DNA from: Salinicola halophyticus
GTDB taxonomy: Bacteria; Pseudomonadota; Gammaproteobacteria; Pseudomonadales; Halomonadaceae
Length of the DNA stretch: 64,000 nt
Direction: 5' to 3'
Assembly: GCF_003206695.1 (NCBI RefSeq)
Contig: NZ_PZJN01000003.1
Coordinates: forward strand, 193,220-257,219
Both the position numbers and the translations under genes were made by a program. The notes beneath the pieces were generated by a model that did not search any database, was not told the DNA's origin, and worked only from the letters and a program-made list of their open reading frames with translations. Each line of letters begins with the position of its first letter. The stretch's first letter is position 1. Of this stretch, positions 25,899-33,705 are shown one piece after another.

Positions 25899-27851
25899 GG
25901 GTCTGGTCGGGCTTGTCGCGGGCGGCGTCTCATCAGCATAAGCGTCGGTCGCCGTCTCTTTTGACACCCCGGTCGACGCCTCTTCTGAAGCTTCTTTCGA
26001 GGCCTCTTCTGAAGCCCCGGTCAACGCCTCTTTCGAAGCTTCCGTCGAGGCTTCGGTCGACTTCAGAAGCGCGGCCCGTTCGTCATCCAGGCGGTGGCGA
26101 ATATCGGTCCAGGCCGCGAAGGTGCTGAGATAAGCCTCGCCAGTCAGATGCTCGAGGAAGTCGCTGTTGCCGAGCATATCCATGACCGGGCCTTTGACCT
26201 CGGCCAGGTGCAGGGTCACTTCGGAATCCTTGAGCCGGGAGTTGATCGCCTCCAGGCTTTCCAGCGCCGAGGCGTCGATCAGGTTAACCGCCGAGCAGAT
26301 CAGGACCAGATGCTTCATGTTTTCGCGGTCGGCCAGCAGACCGTAGACGGTGTCTTCCAAATAGCGGGCGTTGGCGAAGTAAAGGCTCTCGTCGATCCGC
26401 AGCAGGGCGATCTCGTCATCGACCTCCGCCTCATGGCGCTGGATGTTGCGGAAATGCTCGGTGCCTGCGAGACGTCCGACTTCCGCCGTATGCGGCCGAC
26501 TGGTGCGATAGAGATAGAGCGCCAGCGACACCCCGACCCCGGCCATGACGCCGGCTTCCACGCCCTCGACGAACGTCAGCAGAATCGTGATCAACATCGC
26601 CGCGAAGTCGCTGCGCGAGTAGTGCCAGGTCCGTCTGAGACCGGGCAGGTCGACCAGCGTCATCGCCGAGACGATGATGCTGGCGGCCAGCGTGGCGATC
26701 GGCAGATAAGCGATCAGCGAGGTCAGGAACAGGATCACCAGCCCCACGCCGAGGGCGGCAAACGCCCCGGCAGCCGGGGTGCGGGCGCCGGCATCGAAGT
26801 TGATTACCGTGCGTGACAGGCTGCCCGTCACCGGCATGCCGGAGGTGAACGCTGCCGCGAGGTTGGCGGTCCCCAGCCCGACCAGCTCCTGGTCCGGTGA
26901 AATCCGTTCACGCCGCCGCGCGGCCAGCATCTGCGCCAGCGAGACCGACTCGATGAACCCGACCACGCTGATCAGAAAGGCCGGTAGCAGCAGGTCGCGC
27001 AGCAGCCCCGGCTCGAACGACGGTAGGCTGAGCGGCGGTAAATGCGCCGGAATGTCACCGACGACATTCACGCCAAGCCTGGGCAGATGCAGTGCCCAGG
27101 AAGCCAGCGTAGTAATTGCGACCGCGATGACCGGCCCCAGGCGCACGATAAAGGTCGCAGTACCGGCGCTCAGCCCGAGCTTCTGAAGCCACGGGCCGGC
27201 TCGGCGCATCAGCAGCAGAAAGACCAGCGCGGAGACGCCGAGCACCAGCGTCGGCCAGTGAACGCCGCCGAGATGGGTGAGCAGATGCGTCAGCTGCTCG
27301 ATCAGCGTGAAGCCGGAACCGCCGATGCCGATCAAACTCGCGAACTGGCTGGCAGCAATCAGCACGCCGGAAGCCGTGAGCAGGCCGGAGACCACCGGAT
27401 GGCTGAGAAAGTTGGCGAAGAACCCCAGTCTCAACAACCCCATCACCGCCAGAATCAGCCCCGAGAGCATCGCCAGGGTCACGGCGGCCTGACTGTAGGC
27501 CGGGGTGCCACTTTCGAACAGCGGCGACAATGCGGCTGCGGTCATCAGCGAGACGATCGCCATTGGCCCCACGGCCAGGGTACGACTGGTTCCGAAGATC
27601 GTGTAGAGAATCAGCGGCAGCATGCTGGCGTAGAGGCCGGTGATCGCCGGCAGCCCGGCGAGTATGGCGTAGGCCAGTGCCTGAGGGATCACCATCAGCG
27701 TGACGATGATCGACGCCACCAGATCCTCGCTCAGGAGGTGGCGGTTGTAGTAGGGCACCCAGCTGATGATCGGAAAGTAGCGTGCCACACGGGCGCGGAA
27801 GCGAATCTGCTCGCGCGCGTCGGTTCCCGTCAATCGGCGCCAAAGGCTCAT
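25887..27851 (-). CDS. SulP-family anion permease with STAS domain
   Basis: A 654-residue inner-membrane transporter: about 12-14 membrane segments (residues 25-440, with the conserved start DLVASIIVTLMVIPQALAYA) followed by a cytosolic STAS domain (about 460-580). Members move sulfate, bicarbonate or dicarboxylates; the substrate is unknown here. No carbonic anhydrase gene is adjacent, so bicarbonate uptake is not specially indicated. The last ~65 residues are a low-complexity tail of EAS-type repeats. It overlaps the convergent AGE gene by 12 bp. Confidence 0.9.
   Translation of the reverse strand: MSLWRRLTGTDAREQIRFRARVARYFPIISWVPYYNRHLLSEDLVASIIVTLMVIPQALAYAILAGLPAITGLYASMLPLILYTIFGTSRTLAVGPMAIVSLMTAAALSPLFESGTPAYSQAAVTLAMLSGLILAVMGLLRLGFFANFLSHPVVSGLLTASGVLIAASQFASLIGIGGSGFTLIEQLTHLLTHLGGVHWPTLVLGVSALVFLLLMRRAGPWLQKLGLSAGTATFIVRLGPVIAVAITTLASWALHLPRLGVNVVGDIPAHLPPLSLPSFEPGLLRDLLLPAFLISVVGFIESVSLAQMLAARRRERISPDQELVGLGTANLAAAFTSGMPVTGSLSRTVINFDAGARTPAAGAFAALGVGLVILFLTSLIAYLPIATLAASIIVSAMTLVDLPGLRRTWHYSRSDFAAMLITILLTFVEGVEAGVMAGVGVSLALYLYRTSRPHTAEVGRLAGTEHFRNIQRHEAEVDDEIALLRIDESLYFANARYLEDTVYGLLADRENMKHLVLICSAVNLIDASALESLEAINSRLKDSEVTLHLAEVKGPVMDMLGNSDFLEHLTGEAYLSTFAAWTDIRHRLDDERAALLKSTEASTEASKEALTGASEEASKEASEEASTGVSKETATDAYADETPPATSPTRPSDR
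25960..26065 (-). repeat. Degenerate repeat coding the Glu-Ala-Ser tail of SulP
   Basis: A degenerate 12-15-bp repeat (variants of GAAGCCTCT/GAGGCTTC) encodes STEAST, EASKEA, EEASKEASEEAS and similar units in frame at the SulP C-terminus. Confidence 0.75.
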
Positions 27852-27993
27852 CGTCTCGTCCGGCTCCAGGTAATAAGCTTATCGTTGAACAGGATAATCA
27901 AGGCGTTAGATAGTGCGCGTACTCGGTGACGGGTGCAAGCCGGTGGGCGGCTGGAACCATGCTTCTCGCAGTCTGATTCGAGTGGCAATGCCG

Positions 27994-28026
27994 TTGCGTA
28001 CTTATTGTTGTACATGTACATTATAG
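27994..28026 (+). promoter_or_regulatory. yefM-yoeB promoter with YefM-type operator
   Basis: Two abutting TGTACA hexamers (28009-28020, TGTACATGTACA) form a palindrome. TGTACA is the known core bound by E. coli YefM in its own promoter. A -35-like TTGCGT (27994-27999) and a -10-like TACATT (28017-28022) at 17-base spacing overlap it, consistent with autorepression. It ends about 36 bp before the yefM start. Confidence 0.78.
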
Positions 28027-28055
28027 CGTACCTAAAGTCCTGAGAGGTAGAGCCA

Positions 28056-28310
28056 ATGGATACGCTGAGCTATTCGGCCTTCCGCAGTCAGCTGGCCAAG
28101 ACGTTGGATAAAGTCAACGACGACCACACGCCTGTTCTGGTTACCCGCCAGAATGGCAAGCCGGCCATTGTCATGTCGGTGGAAGACTTCAAATCTTACG
28201 AAGAAACCGCCTACTTGATGGCCAGCCCCAGGAATGCCGAGCGTTTGAGCCAAGCGATCGCCGAAATCGAAAGCGGTGGAGCCAAGGAGCACGGGCTGAT
28301 CGAAGAATGA
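28056..28310 (+). CDS. yefM: Antitoxin YefM (Phd/YefM family)
   Basis: 84 residues. The N-terminal half (SYSAFRSQLAKTLDKVNDDHTPVLVTRQNGKP is the characteristic region) is the Phd/YefM DNA-binding fold; the acidic C-terminus is the part that wraps the toxin. It neutralises YoeB and represses the operon, probably at the TGTACA palindrome just upstream. The toxin's ATG overlaps its stop codon (ATGA), the usual coupling for this pair. Confidence 0.94.
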   Translation: MDTLSYSAFRSQLAKTLDKVNDDHTPVLVTRQNGKPAIVMSVEDFKSYEETAYLMASPRNAERLSQAIAEIESGGAKEHGLIEE

Positions 28311-28561
28311 TGCTCACGTGGGCCGAGAAGGCGTGGGAAGACTATCTCTATTGGCAGAGCACAGACAAAAAGACGCTGAAACGGGTCAATATGCTGATCA
28401 AGGACATCCAGCGGCAGCCCTTTAGTGGCCTTGGAGATCCCGAGCCGTTGAGGCACGGCTGGTCGGGCTACTGGTCGAGGCGTATCGACCGGGAACATCG
28501 CCTAGTCTACAAGCCGACCGAGCAAGCGATCATTATCGTCCAGTGCCGGTACCACTATTGA
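28307..28561 (+). CDS. yoeB: Toxin YoeB (ribosome-dependent mRNA endonuclease)
   Basis: 84 residues, the family's standard length. YoeB cuts mRNA in the ribosomal A site. The C-terminal block GYWSRRIDREHRLVYK...CRYHY carries the catalytic Arg and the penultimate His; Glu in GDPEPLRHG is the general base. All are intact, so the toxin should be active. It forms an operon with yefM and is followed 9 bp later by a VapC remnant. Confidence 0.95.
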   Translation: MMLTWAEKAWEDYLYWQSTDKKTLKRVNMLIKDIQRQPFSGLGDPEPLRHGWSGYWSRRIDREHRLVYKPTEQAIIIVQCRYHY

Positions 28562-28570
28562 TCTCGAGCG

Positions 28571-28734
28571 ATGTTTCTTGTCGAAGAATACGCCTTGAGT
28601 CACAACATGCAGATGGCAGGTGCCCTCATCGCGGCAACGGCATTGGATCGAGGGACCACTTTAAGACGGCCAACGATCGCCACTATCGCCATATCGATGG
28701 CCTCGAAATCGAGCTGTTTCGACCAAGCACCTGA
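28571..28734 (+). pseudogene. Remnant of a VapC-type PIN-domain toxin, frameshifted
   Basis: The first part (28571-28660) reads LVEEYALSHNMQMAGALIAATALDRGTT, the PIN-domain helix that normally carries the acidic D-x-x-IAATAL motif (here Gly replaces Asp). After a one-base loss at about 28661-28662, another frame continues KTANDRHYRHIDGLEIELF and stops at 28732-28734, which matches the usual VapC end (TxNxxHF/YxxIxGLxxxxF). The N-terminal ~85 residues and any vapB are absent. It is a decayed C-terminal fragment right behind yefM-yoeB. Confidence 0.75.
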
Positions 28735-28841
28735 TAGTCGATGTTATGCGGCGAGAGCAACTGGGGTTGCAAATAAATCGATGAGCCATTCGAGTCATGT
28801 CGCCGCGTCTTGTTCGCAAAGCGCCATCCCACACCCGCGCG

Positions 28842-29792
28842 TTACGGACTCAATTTTAGGTCGGGCATCTCCCGCGCCAAAAAATCCAGCGCCGCCGATT
28901 CCGCACTGCCTCGAAACAGGAACGTGGTGATATGTCCGCGGCCGTTCATCCACAGCAGCTCGACGTGATTGCCGTCATCTTCGAGTGCCTGCATGAATTT
29001 CTCGGGCTGCTCGGGCGGTACCAGGTCGTCCCAACTGCCGTGAAACAGAAAGAAGGGCGGTGCATCCGGGTGAACGTGAAAGACCGGCGAGGCTTCGGCG
29101 TATGCCGTCGGGCGCTCGGCCTGGGTGCCGTTCATCAGTTGAATCAATAGGCGACCGCTGTCCCACAGCCGCAAATCCGCCGGTGTGCCGCCGGAAATGA
29201 CCGCAGCGAACCCGGTGCCACGCCCGCCGTAAGGGGCATCCAGATCGCTATCCGTGCCCGCCACCAGAGCCAGCAAGCTGACGAGGTGTGCGCCGGAAGA
29301 GTAACCGAATCCAGCGATACGCTGCGGGTCGATACGCCATTGCTTCGCGTGATCATCGATCCAGTGCCGCGCGACCTGCAGATCTTGCAGCTGCGCCGGG
29401 AAACGATACTCGGGTGCGAACCGATGGCTGACGTTGACCACCACGTAGCCGCGTTTCACGAAGCGTTTGGCGATTGGCGTCATATCATCCCGCGTGCGGC
29501 CTTCCCAACCGCCGCCGTGCACCATCATTACCGCTGGCCGTCGGGCCTCATCTCGGGTTTCAGGCAGATAGACATCCGCCTGCAGCGCCTGCGGCCAGTC
29601 CGGTGGGGTGTAGGTCTGATCCTCAAGGACTCGATAGTCGAGATCGTGGGGCTGTTGCGCCGACGGGGGCAAATCATCGTCGGGCGCGTTGACGTAAGTG
29701 GTGCAGCCGGCCAGAGCCAGCGGCAGTAGCAGGGCAGACAATAGACAACGAGCTGTCGCCGACAGTCTCGGGAATGGGAAACGCTTGGGCAT
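28842..29792 (-). CDS. Alpha/beta-hydrolase lipoprotein (carboxylesterase-like)
   Basis: A 316-residue exported lipoprotein: signal peptide with lipobox LAGC (Cys29). The alpha/beta-hydrolase elements are complete: oxyanion motif HGGGW, nucleophile Ser in GYSSG, Asp in SWDDLVP and His in GRGHITTF. It resembles the HSL/BD-FAE esterase group that acts on small or acylated sugar esters; the substrate is unknown. It stands alone, convergent with the toxin-antitoxin locus. AAGGA precedes the ATG by 8 bases. Confidence 0.85.
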   Translation of the reverse strand: MPKRFPFPRLSATARCLLSALLLPLALAGCTTYVNAPDDDLPPSAQQPHDLDYRVLEDQTYTPPDWPQALQADVYLPETRDEARRPAVMMVHGGGWEGRTRDDMTPIAKRFVKRGYVVVNVSHRFAPEYRFPAQLQDLQVARHWIDDHAKQWRIDPQRIAGFGYSSGAHLVSLLALVAGTDSDLDAPYGGRGTGFAAVISGGTPADLRLWDSGRLLIQLMNGTQAERPTAYAEASPVFHVHPDAPPFFLFHGSWDDLVPPEQPEKFMQALEDDGNHVELLWMNGRGHITTFLFRGSAESAALDFLAREMPDLKLSP

Positions 29793-29875
29793 CAGCCAGG
29801 TCCTTGAAACGGTTAAGTGGACTTAGCCTAGGGCCCACGCTGATGAAGTGCCAATCGGAAGTGGACGATTCCCGC

Positions 29876-30094
29876 TCAGTCAGCGATCGCCTGCTTTTCC
29901 AGCATATCCAGCATTTCGTGGGTATAGGTCTTCTGCGAACTCACTGCGCGCTGATACAGTTCGTGGAGCGTATGGTTTCCGCTCGAGAGGCTCTGATCGA
30001 TATTGTTGCCTTCAAATTGGGTCATCAAGGATTTAGCGTCATCGATGATCTGCTGTAATGCTTTCAATACTGACTTGTAGTCTTCAATATTCAT
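29876..30094 (-). CDS. Small helical protein near flaG, paralogue of 30881-31156
   Basis: 72 residues, acidic and predicted all-helical. I do not recognise the family. It shares the pattern IEDY-x6-LQ-x2-I-DAK-L, then DQS, then LYQRAV-SQK-YTH-MLD with the protein at 30881-31156, so the two are paralogues on either side of flaG. Location among flagellin genes suggests a flagellar secretion chaperone or filament-linked role (FliT-like size and helicity), but that is inference. The start has only a weak ribosome-binding site. Confidence 0.65.
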   Translation of the reverse strand: MNIEDYKSVLKALQQIIDDAKSLMTQFEGNNIDQSLSSGNHTLHELYQRAVSSQKTYTHEMLDMLEKQAIAD

Positions 30095-30217
30095 TAGCTT
30101 TTACTCTAACACTGTATCTGAAACAGAAATCGGGTGAAGGTGATGGAGCCGGGCAAGTCGAGCAAGACATGCCGGCGCCCGAAGATACCGGGTTTGCCAA
30201 TCACGTCGAACGGCTGT

Positions 30218-30583
30218 TTATGCCGAAGCGTCGAGCAGTCGGCCGCCGTTGTCGCTGGTGAAAGCCTCGGCAATTTGCACCATTTCCTCTGCGGGGATCT
30301 GCCGAATGATCTCGCCGGTCTCTCTATCGACCACCTGCGTAATGATACGACTATCGAACTCGCTGAGTTCGAAGCGCAAACCGTACTGCCGCATGACGTC
30401 ATTGAGTTCGCTGACCTGATCGCCCATCGCTCCACTGAAGATCGTCGGGGAATCGGCCCCCCGGATGTCGGTGCTATCGGACATGGGCCCGGTGCTCTGA
30501 ATCAAGATATCGAGCCGCTGCTGGGGTGACGCGTTTGATGACAGGTCCAAGTGGAGTGTCGCCATATCGACTGCGGTAGGCAT
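30218..30583 (-). CDS. flaG: FlaG-family flagellar protein
   Basis: 121 residues. The C-terminal ~55 residues are the FlaG domain: LRFELSEFDSRIITQVVD followed by RETGEIIRQIPAEEM, near identical to the family consensus. FlaG affects filament length in Pseudomonas, Campylobacter and others and is usually next to flagellin genes. GAGGAAAA precedes the ATG. A possible sigma-28 promoter lies at 30744-30770. fliD and fliS, which often follow flaG, are not in the window. Confidence 0.9.
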   Translation of the reverse strand: MPTAVDMATLHLDLSSNASPQQRLDILIQSTGPMSDSTDIRGADSPTIFSGAMGDQVSELNDVMRQYGLRFELSEFDSRIITQVVDRETGEIIRQIPAEEMVQIAEAFTSDNGGRLLDASA

Positions 30584-30743
30584 GACTGTTTTCCTCGAGG
30601 GATAAAATCCGAAAGGTCGGGGTACCGCACTATTGCGACAAGCGCACTTGATGACGCGGTCGCTCGGCCCATATTGTCAGGGCCTATCTACGGTCTAAAG
30701 CGACGGGGCATCTACCGGTGGCTGACGACACCAGTCTCTAGGG

Positions 30744-30770
30744 TTATCGACGGCGTTGGGATAATCTGAA
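30744..30770 (-). promoter_or_regulatory. Possible sigma-28 promoter for flaG
   Basis: On the minus strand TTCAGATT, 11 bases, GTCGATAA; the -10 box equals that of the large flagellin promoter (one mismatch to GCCGATAA) and spacing is exact, but the -35 box is poor. It would give a leader of about 155 bases. Confidence 0.5.
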
Positions 30771-30880
30771 GGGGGCGGTCCAGGCGGGTGCGAACTCACA
30801 GGCCGCGTTCGCGTCTCAACGGGCATTGGTATTAAACGTCGGCCTTGCCGCCAGTCGATGTTTTCCATCGAGATGTCTGT

Positions 30881-31156
30881 CTAATCCATGGAGGGTTGTC
30901 GGCTTTTTTCTATCGGTGAAGATTCACGGCAGAGCTGATTTAGTACCGAAGGCTCGGATTCGACAAGATCGAGCATCGCATGCGTATAAGCCTTTTGTGA
31001 TTTCACCGCACGTTGATATAGCGCGTGCACTTTGTGGTATTCCGCCGGCATCGACTGGTCGGCATTCTCGGCTTCGAACTTTGCCACCAATGCCTTGGCA
31101 TCACCGATAACCTTTTGCAGTTCCTCGATAATGAATTCGTAATCTTCTATTGTCAT
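30881..31156 (-). CDS. Small helical protein downstream of the large flagellin
   Basis: 91 residues, paralogous to the 72-residue protein at 29876-30094 with a 20-residue C-terminal extension rich in Ser and charged residues. Family not recognised. It begins 167 bp after the flagellin stop, beyond that gene's terminator, so it may have its own promoter; none was found that matches sigma-28. A role with flagellin export is a guess from location only. Confidence 0.65.
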   Translation of the reverse strand: MTIEDYEFIIEELQKVIGDAKALVAKFEAENADQSMPAEYHKVHALYQRAVKSQKAYTHAMLDLVESEPSVLNQLCRESSPIEKSRQPSMD

Positions 31157-31270
31157 CGGGGGTCGACCTGGGCAGCGACATTTTGGTGCATTGAATCACG
31201 GAGAAGCGTGGGTGGTTAAACCGATAAAAGGGGCGTTTGAGCGTTTTATCATGGGTTAAATTTGGACGTG

Positions 31271-31294
31271 AAAAGGCCGGCTTGCGCCGGCCTT
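31271..31294 (-). terminator. Rho-independent terminator of the large flagellin gene
   Basis: On the minus strand AAGGCCGGC, loop GCAA, GCCGGCCTTTT: a 9-bp G+C stem with GNRA-type loop and T-run. The identical hairpin follows the second flagellin (33652-33676). Confidence 0.93.
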
Positions 31295-31323
31295 CAATTA
31301 CCATCTCAACTGCGTGTCGCGAA

Positions 31324-33573
31324 TTACTGCAGCAGAGACAGAACGCCCTGCGGAACCTGGTTGGCCTGGGCCAGAACCGAAGTGCCGGCCTGCTGCAGGA
31401 TCTGTGCTTTGGTCATCTGAGATATCTCAGTCGCATAATCGGCATCCATGATGCGCGAGCGGGCAGCGCTGAGGTTGACTGTCTCCGTGGCCTGCTGCGA
31501 GATGACGGAATCCAGTCGGTTATGCATGGCTCCCAGATGGCTACGTTTTGCATCGACGGTTGCGATGGCACGATCCAGCGCAGCGAGAGGATTTTCCGGC
31601 TGACGTAGCCGGATATCCTGATCGACTTCCGTCAAATTGATAGTCGTGTGGGCAATGCCATCGTCATCCACACCGTTGGCATCCGTTTGAACACTAATAT
31701 TGTAGACGCCCGAGCTGACGGTTTGAGACGGATGATAAATGATAACGTCGCCATTGCCGTTGACCGTCTTGATAAGAATATCGCCGCCTTCGTCGTCCAC
31801 CAACGTGGCGGTTTTATAGCCACCTTCACTAGAGCCATCATTATTGATCGAGAAGTAGTAATTACCGTCCCCATCGGTTCGTAGAACGTCACTAAAAGTC
31901 TGGCCATCCCCGTCGGTATAATTGACGGTAACGTTCCTCGGATCCAGCGTGACCGTCGAGTAGCCGGAGACCGTTTCGACCTGGTCCATGTCAGCATTGA
32001 ATACAACTGGGGTGCTGTCGCTCTGTATGGAGGCGATAATCGTGCTGGTTTCACCGTCAGACGTCACGCCGACAGTCGCATGATGGAACCGGTACTCACT
32101 ATTGGAGACCTTCTCTTCAATATAATAGTCGCCCGTGGTGCTCTGCATCAGGCGGGTCGTAGCGGAATCCATGATAGTGCCGTCGGCGCGGCGGATTTCG
32201 ACAGTGTTGTCGACGGGGACAGTCGGAGAAGCTTCAACGGCGGTGACAGTACTGAAAGGCGCGGCCTGGCGTGCTGTGTCATCCTGGGCGGAGAACGTCA
32301 ATGTGGTATTGCCGTCTTCATCGGTCACGGCAGTCGGGTTGGTCGCACGATAATAAACCGGCTCGCCAGCGTCCTCCGACTGAATGTAATAGTTGCCACT
32401 GTCATCCTGAACGATCGATTCAGTACCGCTTGTCCATGCCGTTTGGTCAGCTGCAATGTATTCCACGGAAACCGCAGCGTCCGACAGATCGTATCCATCG
32501 ACGTTCCCCACCGGGCTAAAACTGGAGGCAGTGAGAACGTCACCGGTCGAGGCACTGACGACGGCGCGGGTCGTATCCGCTTGATAATTCAACTCGGCAG
32601 CTTGATAGCGTAACTCTCCAGTCGTGTTGTCGGTCGTTTGGAGGTAGTAGTGATCGTCGTCTCCGAGAACCAACGCGCGTTCGTTGTCGTCGCTCAATAC
32701 CACATCGTTCTCGTCGCGATATTCGAACTGGCTGAAATTCTCGGCTTCAATGGTAGTGCTGGGTGCGTAGATCGGCTGGACGGTCTGAGTGACTGTGACC
32801 TCGCTGCTATCGGTCGCGGTCGTGTGGTAAGCCTGAATGCCAGCGTTGTAAAACGCGGCGTTGCCCTCGGTGTCGGTCGCTTGGGTGTAGTAGCCGAATC
32901 CATTCGAGGGGGAATAACGCAGCTCGGGGTCAATCGCGGTGGTGTTCGTATAGGTGACATTGGTGGAACCGTCGTTCAGTTCGATATCGCGTGCTCGTCC
33001 CAGCACGGTATCGCGTGGCGTGACGTCTCCGTTGATGCCCACTATCGTGAAGTCCTTCAGCCCCAGCGACTCCGAATCGAAGCCGGGCGGCGTCAGATCG
33101 ATCCCTAGTTCCTGATCGTCGTGAGTACCCACCTGCAACTTGACGACACCCGCCTGGCCGTTCAGGACAGGAATGCCATTAAACTCGCTCGTTTCCGCGA
33201 GCCGATCGATTTCCTTGAGGTTTAGATTAATCTCCGCCTGTATCGCATCGGCGTCGTCGAGGTTCAGCGTACCGTTGAGCCCCTGGACGGTCAGTTCACG
33301 CACACGCTGCAGCCGCTCGTTGATTTCATCAAGTGCGCCCTCGGCAGTTTGCGCCATGGAGATACCATCATTGGCGTTGCGCCGTGCCTGATAGTGCCCC
33401 TGAATCTCAGACGTCATCCGGTTACCAATCGCCTGGCCGGCAGCATCGTCCTTGGCGCTGTTGACGCGTAGGCCCGACGCCAGACGCTCCAACGAAGTCG
33501 CAAGCGCGGTGCCGGAGTGGCGTTGATCTTGTTGTGCCTTGAGAGAGGCAATATTGGTGTTGATAACGGACAT
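31324..33573 (-). CDS. fliC1: Flagellin with greatly expanded central domain
   Basis: 749 residues, about twice the length of the neighbour flagellin. Residues 1-~175 and ~660-749 are the conserved D0/D1 filament core (N-terminal MSVINTNIASLKAQQ, C-terminal QVPQGVLSLLQ). The central ~480 residues are a surface region with five copies of a ~85-residue module, each centred on a YY-containing segment (near residues 228, 309, 395, 483 and 572) with the look of flagellin-IN-type motifs. It has its own sigma-28 promoter and terminator. AGAGAGA lies before the ATG at 33573. The symbol is only a label to tell the two flagellins apart. Confidence 0.93.
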   Translation of the reverse strand: MSVINTNIASLKAQQDQRHSGTALATSLERLASGLRVNSAKDDAAGQAIGNRMTSEIQGHYQARRNANDGISMAQTAEGALDEINERLQRVRELTVQGLNGTLNLDDADAIQAEINLNLKEIDRLAETSEFNGIPVLNGQAGVVKLQVGTHDDQELGIDLTPPGFDSESLGLKDFTIVGINGDVTPRDTVLGRARDIELNDGSTNVTYTNTTAIDPELRYSPSNGFGYYTQATDTEGNAAFYNAGIQAYHTTATDSSEVTVTQTVQPIYAPSTTIEAENFSQFEYRDENDVVLSDDNERALVLGDDDHYYLQTTDNTTGELRYQAAELNYQADTTRAVVSASTGDVLTASSFSPVGNVDGYDLSDAAVSVEYIAADQTAWTSGTESIVQDDSGNYYIQSEDAGEPVYYRATNPTAVTDEDGNTTLTFSAQDDTARQAAPFSTVTAVEASPTVPVDNTVEIRRADGTIMDSATTRLMQSTTGDYYIEEKVSNSEYRFHHATVGVTSDGETSTIIASIQSDSTPVVFNADMDQVETVSGYSTVTLDPRNVTVNYTDGDGQTFSDVLRTDGDGNYYFSINNDGSSEGGYKTATLVDDEGGDILIKTVNGNGDVIIYHPSQTVSSGVYNISVQTDANGVDDDGIAHTTINLTEVDQDIRLRQPENPLAALDRAIATVDAKRSHLGAMHNRLDSVISQQATETVNLSAARSRIMDADYATEISQMTKAQILQQAGTSVLAQANQVPQGVLSLLQ

Positions 33574-33600
33574 CGGAAATCTCTCTGAATACTACGATCG

Positions 33601-33627
33601 TTATCGACTTGGCTGCTAAAATCTTGA
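33601..33627 (-). promoter_or_regulatory. Sigma-28 promoter of the large flagellin
   Basis: Minus strand TCAAGATT, 11 bases, GTCGATAA: 6 of 8 in the -35 box and 7 of 8 in the -10 box, with exact spacing. It lies 28-54 bp upstream of the start codon, implying a very short leader of about 20 bases. Confidence 0.72.
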
Positions 33628-33651
33628 GGTTTTTTATTGAGACCGGAACGT

Positions 33652-33676
33652 AAAAAGGCCGGCTTGCGCCGGCCTT
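33652..33676 (-). terminator. Rho-independent terminator of the second flagellin gene
   Basis: Same 9-bp stem and loop as at 31273-31294, followed on the minus strand by TTTTTA. Sequence identity with the other terminator continues into the coding 3' ends. Confidence 0.93.
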
Positions 33677-33705
33677 CAATTACCGTCTCAACTTCGTGTT
33701 GCGAA

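Noticed and set aside
28562..28930. 119-residue frame after yoeB as an intact protein
   Set aside because: Only the first third resembles a VapC; the rest runs out of frame into the esterase 3' end.
30281..30583. flaG region as fliS or fliD
   Set aside because: The RETGEIIRQIP motif is specific for FlaG; no FliS or FliD features occur.
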